Of a stretch of DNA of 64,000 nucleotides, positions 25,901 to 33,700 are shown piece by piece. The stretch covers positions 6,521,001 to 6,585,000 of the forward strand of contig JAZGTN010000015.1 of NCBI GenBank assembly GCA_037783415.1, given 5' to 3'. Positions within the stretch are counted from its first letter, which is position 1, and each line of letters starts with the position of its first letter. The notes below the pieces were generated by a model, which made no database searches, was not told the origin of the DNA, and saw only the letters and a list, made by a program, of their open reading frames with translations. Source of the DNA: Leptasterias polaris. Lineage: Eukaryota; Echinodermata; Asteroidea; Forcipulatida; Asteriidae. Made by a program: the position numbers and the translations under genes.

Positions 25901-26628
25901 CTGTAATGTTGTATTTCTAGTGATGCACACAGTCTGTAAGCCTCTTGAATTGTAACATCTGGAAGGTTCCATTTCTAGAATAAGGGGGAACCCAGGCATG
26001 CAAGCCATTTTCAGGAATGTTCATATCCTTCAATCTTGTCCTGGCTGCATTAGGAAGGTAAAATGGGAATGGGAAAACATGTTTTTGGGGTACTTCTACC
26101 GACAAACATGTTACAGTAATGTAATAGTTTCTTTTATGGAGCCATTTTATTGCTTACAACCTTCCGTTGCTGGGACAAAAAGTGCTTGATGTCTTGATGT
26201 GCCTGGTAGAAGGCTGTAGAACCTTATGTCCTCCTGCCTGGCGACCGATAAACTGTTATGATAAACTGTTATGGGGCACAATGTGTTGTGAATTGCCATC
26301 GCCAATTTAAAGACAAACAATACGGCTTCCATATTTGCTTAAATCCAATGATAACTATTGCCTTATAATATACATGTAGGCACCGGAGAACTGCATTGGC
26401 TGCTTGCTTTCGCCGGCCAACATCAAACTCGTCAAATTCTGCGAGGAGTCACAGCACGGGAACTGCGTGCAGTGTTTCTGCAGACCCATGTGGTGTATGG
26501 ACTGCATGTGCAAGTGGTTTGCCAGCCGCCAAGACCAGGGGCACCCAGAGTTGTGGCTCGGGAGCAGAGCACCTTGTCCGACGTGCCGCTCTAAATTCTG
26601 TATGTTGGACGTCTGTTTAATTCCTTGA
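13719..26628 (+). CDS. TMEM129: TMEM129, ER-resident RING-type E3 ubiquitin ligase, four exons, 364 aa
   Basis: Multipass ER membrane E3 ligase that acts in ER-associated degradation; in mammals it works with the Derlin/p97 machinery and is the ligase co-opted by cytomegalovirus US11. Exons are 13719-13929, 15734-16205, 25166-25328 and 26380-26628, 1095 nt, all in phase; the human protein is of almost the same length (362 aa). The N-terminus has a hydrophobic segment (about residues 6-24) followed by SGLTIYNLLSSWLGSEE. Exon 2 adds a second hydrophobic stretch (LSTTICLSTLTLCYWW) and the family signature EFRRVDKFATGPPDVRVIVT. The C-terminal exon holds an atypical Cys-only RING: CIGC (287-290), CVQCFC (311-316), CMDC (321-324) and CPTC (348-351), with no His ligand, as in the family. 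The first ATG at 13719 is used; a second in-frame Met lies three codons on. Confidence 0.96.
14020..14260 (+). mobile_element. tRNA-derived SINE
   Basis: The head has GTGGCCGAGCGGTTTAG and a weakened B-box GGTTTGGGTCCCAGTC. The body CTGGTGTTAATGGGTACCTG matches the SINE bodies near 3600-3700 and, inverted, 32800-32850. It lies in TMEM129 intron 1. Confidence 0.7.
14281..14429. repeat. MITE with terminal inverted repeats, family C
   Basis: The left end GGGGTCGATTTCACAAAG matches the inverse of the right end CTTTGTGAAATCGAGCCCC. The total is about 150 bp without coding capacity. A diverged copy lies at 62488-62620. Confidence 0.8.
15186..15357. repeat. Short element with repeated GGGTGTCCAAA motifs
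   Basis: The ends TTTTAGCCAGGATTTGG and CTCTGGCTAACAC are roughly inverted. The interior has at least four copies of GGGTGTCCAAA. It is a non-coding repeat in TMEM129 intron 1. Confidence 0.5.
15570..15632 (+). repeat. tRNA-like fragment (decayed SINE head)
   Basis: It contains TTGCTCAGTTGGTAGAACAC and AGGTCGCAGGTTCAAATC, which correspond to D-arm/A-box and T-arm/B-box sequences. The acceptor stem is not intact. Confidence 0.5.
15734..16205 (+). CDS. TMEM129: TMEM129 exon 2
   Basis: The acceptor TTTTAAG is followed by YYIGLSFAAPNQQL. The exon carries the second hydrophobic region and the conserved INVEFRRVDKFATGPPD, VIVTDSWVMKTW and ALSPDS blocks. The donor is ATACG|GTGAGT, phase 2. Confidence 0.95.
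16695..17010. repeat. Dispersed repeat, also present inverted at 33583-33965
   Basis: TTTACTGGACCAGGG, TTTACTGGCCCGATGG, ACTGGCCTCAGGCCTG and GCGGTCCAGTGT occur here. Their inverses occur at 33590-33650 and 33900-33930, which indicates a low-complexity DNA-element family. Confidence 0.5.
17155..17507 (+). repeat. TTAA-type MITE, family A, best-preserved copy
   Basis: About 353 bp. The left terminus TTAAAGGTTGTGTACAAC continues ATTGGTAA; the right end reads TTACCAATGTTGTACACACC then CTTTAA. The termini are inverted repeats of about 26 bp with one mismatch. There is no coding capacity. Related copies lie at about 13328, 18421, 18787, 30917 and 34243 (inverted). Confidence 0.85.
18421..18784 (+). 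repeat. TTAA-type MITE, family A copy
   Basis: Begins TTTAAAGGTATTATACAGG and ends GTGTACAGGGCCTTTAA. The internal motifs ATACATGAAATAACAAACCT and TACTCATTTCTCAGAAACGA are shared with the copy at 17155. Confidence 0.8.
18787..19636 (+). repeat. TTAA-type MITE, family A copy, interrupted by another element
   Basis: The left part (18795-19079) follows the family A consensus up to CAAATCTGTTAA. The consensus resumes at 19585 with TTAACATTTAATATTTTTAC and CAAACCCTTTATT. The interruption is the element at 19080-19584. Confidence 0.75.
19080..19584. mobile_element. piggyBac-like non-autonomous element nested in a MITE
   Basis: The 505-bp insert is flanked on both sides by TTAA (19076-19079 and 19585-19588). 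Its ends are CTCTTTCAGTGCC and GGCACCGAAAGAG, inverted repeats with one mismatch. A TTAA target duplication with C-starting ends is typical of piggyBac. Inside are two hairpins around CTCGTACATGTACGAGG. No transposase is present. Confidence 0.82.
20029..20775. mobile_element. piggyBac-like deletion derivative with a transposase N-terminus-like ORF
   Basis: The 747-bp element is flanked by TTAA at 20025-20028 and 20776-20779. The ends are a perfect 14-bp inverted repeat, CACTTTGACTGCTG and CAGCAGTCAAAGTG. On the minus strand, 20494-20303 encodes an acidic peptide (ELFADGDSEVSEFDG, QESSDDDGD), the composition seen at the N-terminus of piggyBac transposases. The catalytic domain is missing. A hairpin GCCCGAGTATTCTCGGGC lies near the right end. 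Confidence 0.8.
20303..20494 (-). pseudogene. Truncated piggyBac-type transposase N-terminus
   Basis: A 63-residue acidic frame inside the TTAA-flanked element, opening SECSRAVVELFADGDSEVSE and then rich in Asp, Glu and Ser. Only the acidic leader typical of piggyBac transposases is present; no DDD catalytic core follows. The assignment depends on the terminal repeats and TTAA context; composition alone would not prove it. Confidence 0.5.
21350..23050 (+). mobile_element. 5'-truncated LINE (CR1/L2-like) with 3' tail
   Basis: The 3' part of a non-LTR retrotransposon in TMEM129 intron 2. It comprises the C-terminal reverse transcriptase open frame (to 22573), an AT-rich 3' UTR with AATAAAG at 23024 and a short tandem tail GTGAACTGAACTGAACTG. 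A short-repeat tail without long poly(A) is typical of CR1/L2-type elements. It is 5' truncated within the RT domain. Confidence 0.85.
21365..22573 (+). CDS. LINE reverse transcriptase, C-terminal 402 aa, uninterrupted
   Basis: RNA-dependent DNA polymerase fragment of a non-LTR retrotransposon. Visible blocks are [51 protein letters not shown] and the catalytic box LFADDSNIF (FADD in place of the commoner YADD). Then come [13 protein letters not shown], a thumb/connection region and the typical tail [14 protein letters not shown]. There is no stop or frameshift over 402 codons, which suggests recent insertion. The endonuclease and the first RT motifs are absent, so it cannot act alone. The first codon listed is not a real start. 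Confidence 0.88.
   Translation: [402 protein letters not shown]
23695..24070. mobile_element. SINE fragments (minus-strand tRNA-like head and a plus-strand SINE tail)
   Basis: GGGATTCGAACCCACAACC and CTTACCACTAGACCACCGAA form an inverted B-box/A-box tRNA-like head at 23702-23763. The GATAAAGCGCTATATAAGAA tail at about 24040-24065 is the same tail as in the SINE ending near 59300. Confidence 0.55.
24455..24620. repeat. TACATG microsatellite with flanking inverted repeat
   Basis: (GTACAT)n at 24460-24482 is followed by GTGATGTAACTGGTGGA. Its inverse TCCACCAGTTACATGTACATG appears at about 24593, so the stretch can fold back. Confidence 0.5.
25166..25328 (+). CDS. TMEM129: TMEM129 exon 3
   Basis: The acceptor CTCTTACAG leads to RLFSSDYKDLRDKLTVPV, then VVIQQTLTDRFLEAFSHQV. 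Both blocks align with the human protein. It ends in phase 0 at CCG|GTGAGT. The open frame is too short to stand out without homology. Confidence 0.93.
26380..26628 (+). CDS. TMEM129: TMEM129 exon 4 with RING finger and stop
   Basis: The acceptor CATGTAG is followed by residues 283-364 and TGA at 26626. It contains all RING cysteines plus the conserved CRPMWCMDCMCKWFASRQD and CPTCRSKFCMLDVC segments. Confidence 0.96.
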   Translation, partial: APENCIGCLLSPANIKLVKFCEESQHGNCVQCFCRPMWCMDCMCKWFASRQDQGHPELWLGSRAPCPTCRSKFCMLDVCLIP

Positions 26629-26733
26629 TGGTGACAATTTTATATGTTTTATTTATTTTTTAGAGTAGTGTAATTTGTTTTGTTTGGGGGTACATTTTAT
26701 TTGTGGATCGTGTTTGAATTTTGCCACAGATCA

Positions 26734-26926
26734 GGGCCCGATTTCATAGAGCTGCTTAAGCAGAAAAAATTGCTTAACAATAGTCTGCTAAGCAGAAATG
26801 AGCAGGATACCAGTCACAAATTGTACATGTGGCATGGTAGTTTGGCTGGTAACCTTATTCTGGTAAGTGAAATTTTGTTGTGCTTAGCTACTTTTTGTGC
26901 TTAAGCAGCTCTGTGATAATGGGCCC
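26734..26926. repeat. MITE with terminal inverted repeats, family B
   Basis: The left end GGGCCCGATTTCATAGAGC then TGCTTAAG is answered at the right by CTTAAGCAGCTCTGTGATAA then TGGGCCC. The element is about 193 bp. Internal TTGCTTAACAA and GCTAAGCAGAAATGAGCAGG motifs recur in copies at 8057, 35602 and 48940. Confidence 0.82.
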
Positions 26927-28647
26927 AGACCCTACAAAATGCAATTTAAATTTAATAAATTAATAATTGCACTGGGGGAAAAATATTATTATTAATTTGT
27001 TTGTTGGTGTACAACTCCAGAATGTCCATAGTTATCTCAGAGGGCACTTCAATTGGAAAATCTTAAAGTTCATGGGACACTTTTAAAGAGGAGTCAAAGC
27101 TAAGACATTGGGCAACAGAGACCATGACCTTGTGTTTTAAAATGTTTGGCTTTATTTCCAAATTTTTGGTGGCATGGCTTGCGTGTGCGTAAAGCACTCG
27201 CATCTCACCAATGTGACCCTGGTCAGCTAAGGCCATATGTGAGCAGAGTTGTGCGTTGTTTCTCTGCAATACCACAGGGGTTTTTCTCCGGCCCCTCCGG
27301 AAAATTCGAACACTTTCGGTCTGAGACGCAGGCACGCCAAGGGCGCCCTTGCATGTCTGCGGCTCGAACACATAGCCGCATCCTTCACAATTCAGCTTCT
27401 CAATAAGGATGATTTGCCTCCCAAGTTATTACAGTGATGTGTATTGTTTACCATTGAAGCCTCATGTAAAGGCAGTTCACACCCCCCCCCCCCCGCTTCC
27501 CACCTCTTTCCCCAAAGATGTTATTAAAACAAAAATGCACAAATGAGTGGTTCCATACAAGTCATCAATAGTCTCCCACATTATGTTTGTTGTCCCTGCT
27601 TGCCCCCCCCCCCCTTTGTGTAAAAATGTCTTGTTCCACCAATATGTGACATGTTTGAATTTGTAAAGTTACTTAATTTATACAAAAGAGTACCTCATAA
27701 CTTTGATACATTTACTAATATTAAGAACCTTATAAATCCAAGATTTTTGGGATCCATGAAGAAGTTCCATCAAGCTAGGCTGACATCCAACTCTTGACTT
27801 GGGGGAAAAGGGCTTTCAAACAGTGTAGTCGTAGTAGTAGCAGATAGGTCTAATTGTGAGTTATTATTCAATTATTTGGACTTGAATAAACACTTTATCT
27901 TGTACAGGAGTCAAAGTTTACATGTAAATATGCATCAGAGAAGTAGAAATCAGTGTACATTGAACTCGCACAAAAGGAAGACATTTGACTTATGGCAAAG
28001 ATATGGTTCGGTAAATAAAAAATATATATTTTCGGAAATGGATTTGAACTAAGTTTGTATCGAGAATGAATTGTTTTGGTGACTGGGTCCGTGGATTGTA
28101 CAGCAATGGGTCATGTACACTATTATACAAATAATAAATGTTTATTACTGTAACATGTTTATTACTGTAACATGTGTAATGGTGAGAATATTTTCATGAG
28201 TTGACTTATGGAGTGTTCCATTCAACGAGTGGGAGTATTCGCCCCATTGCACGAATGCAAAACATCCCAATGTCGTTTAATTGGAAGATAAAACAGTAAG
28301 AAACTGTACAAGATTCGCATCCACTACAAGGGCGTTTTGTATTGATGTGTTTAATGCATGGTCACCATGCATTATACAGCAGCAGTACAAAACTATTTAC
28401 TATTGCACACTAGACCACACAGATGGTATGACAAAGATCTACTCAGATGTTGTATGATGGGGTCAAAGAAGGGGTCAAAGAAGGGCTCCAAGGTCAAATT
28501 CAGTTTTGTGATGTACTCATAAATATCTTCCCCTTGAAAATATAGACAAAAACCTGAAAAAAGTTGAAAAAAGTTGAAAAAAGATCGGACAGTTTTGCCC
28601 CTTCGGTCGTCTGCAGCTCACTTCTGTGTTAAATTTCTAGACCCATC

Positions 28648-28777
28648 GCACAACGCGGAACGCACGTTCGAATAAGATGCGCGCCCTTCCGGTTTGGGAG
28701 TCAACTCTATGATTCTTGTGTACAGTTCGACTCCCAAAATGGAAGGGCGCGTATCATGTTCGAACGCGCGTTGTGCT
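28648..28777. repeat. Palindromic element of about 130 bp
   Basis: CGCACAACGCGGAACGCACG and GCGCGCCCTTCC at the left are mirrored by GGAAGGGCGCG and TTCGAACGCGCGTTGTGC at the right, around a short loop. It is GC-rich in an AT-rich surrounding and non-coding. Confidence 0.6.
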
Positions 28778-29401
28778 AGCCGTGTTTATACATGATGGCC
28801 ACGTGATGTCCTCTCGACCAATCAGAATGAATAAACTGTCCCAGGTATTTATGAATTTTCCAATAGAGTCCTTATGAAAATACAAGTTAGTCTCGAACTT
28901 AAATTGTGGTATAATATTATTTTATTTGATACTCTTTCAGAGTGGAATTTGACATCATTGGATATCAACTACAAATGGGCTTGCAGATTCCAAAGAGGAA
29001 TTCCTGCATCTGTTAAAAGGTCAAATTCAATGCCTTTTTGATTGAATATTATCACAGACTCATATATTTGAAATGTGTTGTCAGTGGATATTGACAAACT
29101 TTGCACTGGAAGGGGTATCACATACAATGGCATTTTACATCGTCTTAATAAGGAGACTTGTAATTTTGTTTCCACTTCTATAAGTCTATTTGAAAAGGGG
29201 TGCATCATAAAACTAATTCGATATTGAGCCCCCTCTTTAAATTAATAGTGATATAAAATATTGAAAAGATGAAAGTAAGCTCAGGTATCTTTGTAAAAAA
29301 ATAATTATTTCATGAAAGGTAACTTACAAAAAAATGTATTCCTCTTTACAGTACAGTCAAGCTTTCATAGCTATAGGTAAAATGACATTAAGTATTCTAT
29401 T

Positions 29402-30162
29402 GACCATTCAATATCATCCACTATGGTTTTAAATGATAGATGCACTGTGTCAGCCTGCAGTATCATGTGGTGAATGCGTCTACACAGTACACAGTCAACC
29501 CTCCTACTATCTGACCATTCAATAACATTCGCATGGTTTTCAATGCTACAATGTGCCTGCAATATATCATGTGGTGAATGACTGCAGAGTAAATCTTCCA
29601 ACTGTCAGACCATTCTATAACATCCAGTGTGGTTTTGAATGATAAATGTCACCAGGCTGAAAAATGATGTCATGTGGTAAACAATTATTATACATCTACA
29701 CTGTACACAGTCAACCCTCCTGTCTGACCATTCATTATCATTCACATGGTTTTGAATGATAGATAAACTATGCCGGTCTGCAATATGATTTAACATGGTG
29801 ATATAGCATATACACAGCAGTCGACCCTCCTACTGTTTGCCCTTTCAACATCATCCGCTATTTTTTGAATGAAAAACTATGCCTGCCTACAATATGATAT
29901 CATGTGGTAAAAGCATCTGTACGATGCACACTCAACCCTCCTACTGTCTGACCATTCAATATCATTTAATGTGGTTTTGATTGATAGGTAAACTAAGCGA
30001 GCATGCAATATGATATCATAAGGCGAATGCATCAGCCATTGAAACAGTACACACTCAACCCTCCTACTGTCTTTGAATATCATCCATTTGTGGTTTTGAA
30101 TGATAGATGCACTATTCCAGCCTATAATATGATAGTGAATGCATCTCTACACAGTAGACAGA
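29402..30162. repeat. Tandem repeat, about seven diverged units of 95-120 bp
   Basis: Each unit has GACCATTCAATATCATCC, TGGTTTTGAATGATAGAT, GCCTGCAATATGATATCATG, GTGAATGCATC and CACAGTCAACCCTCCTACTG in that order. Short open frames across it simply repeat the unit. No coding role is likely. Confidence 0.8.
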
Positions 30163-30640
30163 GAGTTCTGTGAAGAGTTGTTCCACCTTACACAAACCAT
30201 GCAGCGTAATGGTTTTCAAATGTTACGCAAAGTATAAGAAAGTTAAACAAAAACCAAGTCCAACTTTTATGAGCAAAATAACAGTGTCCGAATTATGCGG
30301 CTGCGGCCGTTGGCTACGACGACAACGTTGGAAGTTATCACTTTTTGGCGCATTCTCTGGTGTGGCCGGAGATTCTGTCCCCAACACAGAGAATTGTTGT
30401 CTGATAGCGAGCTCTTTTGAACCAACTTCGTTAGCCTATGCTAATTTACAATATTGGGGACACACAAACACCAGGGAACAAAATCCACTATGACACCGGC
30501 CATATCAACTGCCGAAGCCATCCATCCGGACACAGCCTATTATTGCTATGTCATGTGCAGCATGCCAGAGCCCCCTGGTTTGTAGCAGTTTCCTACATGT
30601 ACATATATTTTTACAGATTCGATAACGCTACAACTTTCCC

Positions 30641-30793
30641 TCAAGATTTCGGCGGGGGTTTGTACAACTCCCAGTGTCTGTGGTTCAGGTTGCTCAGGTC
30701 GTCCAGGCTTGAGATGTCCTCCAGATATCGAGCGAGTCTCAACAACTCTTTGTCTTTATCTCGATTTTTGTGAGCTTGACGAAACGGTCGGAT
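30641..30793 (-). CDS. UBLCP1: UBLCP1 exon 7 with stop
   Basis: The acceptor CATCTGTAG precedes [20 protein letters not shown], then [20 protein letters not shown] and TGA at 30643-30641. It aligns along its whole length with the family C-terminus. Confidence 0.95.
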   Translation of the reverse strand: MRPFRQAHKNRDKDKELLRLARYLEDISSLDDLSNLNHRHWELYKPPPKS

Positions 30794-33700
30794 CTACAGA
30801 TGTGGCAAAATGGTTAAAACAAATTACCAAAATATCTGAATATTGACCCCATTCATCTGACTGCATCAGCAATGTAATCTTAGTTGCGCCATTTTGGGAG
30901 TCAATGCCCCTGTTGGTTAAAGGATGTGACCCAACATATACATGAAATAACAAACCTGTGAAAGTTTAAGCTCAATCGGTCTTCAGAGTAAAAACCATTA
31001 TATATATATTTTTTTTTTAAACATCGGATTTTATCCTGCAGGATAAAGAATATTGTTTTACTCATTTCCTAAAAACTATTTCAAGGGAAGTTTTCCACCA
31101 TGACCATCTTTATATCATGTAAGTTATGTGCAAATCTGTGAACATTTATATTTCAATGTTGTACACACCCTTTAAACAGTGTAGTGCGCATTTTAAACCA
31201 GGCAGCGTTTATTTGCTTGTGATTGGAATCTCACAACGGTGAGCATTGAAGACAGTATCCACATGTGACATTGGTACAAGGGTTCAATATATATTTACTT
31301 CGCAGTTGATTTCTGCATTCGTTTAACTGTGGATTGAGAGGGGCTTGAATTTTATCCACCGCTGCAGAGATCGGTGTCCGTGTTTCGACTAGCCTGCTCT
31401 TGTCATCATCAGAGGACTGAAGAGTGTTTGAGATGTCTGTCTCTATATAGACAGAGTTAGGATACAGCATAGAATGAGCAGTGCTCTGATTTCTAGCTCT
31501 GAATTGTTGATGGTAATTGGCTTGCTAATCATGGGCATTGTGTGGGTTGCCTATACAGCAATCCTTCACTGATCTTGAACTCTTGGTGGCAGCAGATACG
31601 CCTCCATTATTGCGGTGGTACCTGGGTGGTACTGCGCTGCCTAGCGACGGGTTTAAGCGATTTGCAAAGTAAAAGTCCAATAACCCGTGACTGATCAGAT
31701 GATCACCGTGTAGCCCAAACCCTTAAACCCGTCGCTAGGCAGCGCAGTACCACCCAGGTACCACCGCAATAATGGAGGCGTATCTGCTGCCACCAAGAGT
31801 TCAAGATCGGTGAAGGATTGCTGTATTATTTGAACTCTTTGTAATTTACTCCAAAGCAGTTGATAAACAGCACAAGTACAGCAAAGTTACCGCAAATTAA
31901 ATACACACAGACACCTCATCATGCATTGCTTCAAATCACATGTTATGTTGCAATAGTTCAACTTCTTGCTGAACCAAAAGACAAGCTTACCTTGAGACCA
32001 TTTTGTGGGTTCATTAAGAAATTTCTTCGTAGGTCATCAAACATGATGGTGTTGGAGCTGTTGTACTGCTCGAATTTACCCCAAATAACACCTAGAGGTT
32101 TCGTCTGTGAGAGAAAATCAGAATACAACAAAATACAAAATAGGAGTCAGGGGCTTCTCTCATTTTTATTTATCACTTTGTGAACCCGACTGGATTAGTG
32201 AACCCAACTTTTGAGTAATTTACAAGATTTGTTACATGTCCGCATGTAATGTAGTTGCAAAAAAAAAATCCATCAGTTCTCTTGGCTTTTTCAAACAAAG
32301 GGTCTGTTTTGTTCTTTCAACTAATGCATGTTCACTTGTTTCAGCTAACTGCAAAAATGATCAGTGAGTGAAATCTCATGGTAAAACCACATCAAGCGTT
32401 CTAAACTCTCCCATGGAGTTATTTACTTACATCCACCATGCCATACTTGGGAGTTTGTACCGAGATACAGGCACTGCTGTCTACCATGAACGTCAGCTTG
32501 TAGTCCGAGTGGGAGCTCACTCCCAACTCCTTCATTTTCACCTCAATCCACTTCATGCTGGTGGCAGCTGATAGCAGCAAAAACAAAATAATAATAATAG
32601 TAATAGTAATAATAACAGTAATAATAGGAATTTATTAGGCGCTTTGTTAACTTTTTATCAAAGCACCTTACACTACTACTATTCCTGTTCATTGAGCCTG
32701 AAGAGTTCCTAAAAACCATCTCAACTCCTTTGGAATATGCAGCTCCGGCAGACAAATTGGTGCACAGCTCGCTTATTGTTGACATCAACAATCCTAACCC
32801 TACCGGGTACCCATTTACTCCTGGATGATGAGAAGCAATTATAGTCAAGTGTCTTGTGCAAGAACACAAGAGACACGGCCGGGATTCGAACCCACACTCT
32901 GATGACTCAGCCATCAGAACTTGAGTCCAATGCACTAGACCACTCGCCCATGGCACTACATGACATCGTACTGCAGTCACATAGCGGCGTTGCCAGGACT
33001 TTTTCCGTGGGGGTGCACAGGGGGGCATTGCTTTTAAGTGAGGGGGGCCCAGGGGAATGGGTTAGTCAGTAGTGGGGTCACGGTTTTTTGTTTTGGAAGG
33101 GGGACGTTGCAGGGGGCCACCATCCTCTTATGTTCTTGGCATTTTGTGAGCACTATCGCGATATTTTTCCGTAGGGGGCACCTAGGGGGGGGGTACTGGA
33201 AATTTGTTGGGGGGCACATGCCCCCCCAGGGCTACGCCGCTGCAGTCACGAAACGAACACTGCTTATTATCAAAACCAACAAATAGGAGGATATGGGACG
33301 GTGTCTAGCCAAAGATACTCTAGGGGTTAGGATTAATGGGGCGAGGCATCTTTAGGAAAGGAGTGCAGTGTGTTGTTTTCCCCTTGTACTTACACCAGAT
33401 GACGATGTCGTAGTTCTTATAAGCAGATGTAAGAAACTCGTGAAGATATGGTCTCTTAAGCTCCAGAGCATGTTCAGCTACAGATCTGTGGTCTGAAACA
33501 AATAACAAAAAGACTTGGACATCACAGATATATTCAAGCAAATGTGGGTATCTCTGACAGGCCCAGGTTTACCTGTGGCTCAGGGCTCAACATTAACACT
33601 GGACCGCAGGCCCGAGGCCAGTGATTTAAGCCTCGGGCCAGTAAACTCAGGACTGGAAAAGCCTGATGGTCTTGTGTTTTTCAATTGACTGAAAGTACCT

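Larger units (their letters stand above)
26629..30640. other. Intergenic region between TMEM129 and UBLCP1 (convergent genes)
   Basis: Holds the 3' ends of both genes, a family B MITE, C-rich runs at 27483 and 27604, an inverted repeat at 28648-28777 and a tandem repeat at 29402-30162. No other gene is seen. AATAAA-like motifs after 26628 could end TMEM129 but none is clearly favoured. Confidence 0.5.
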
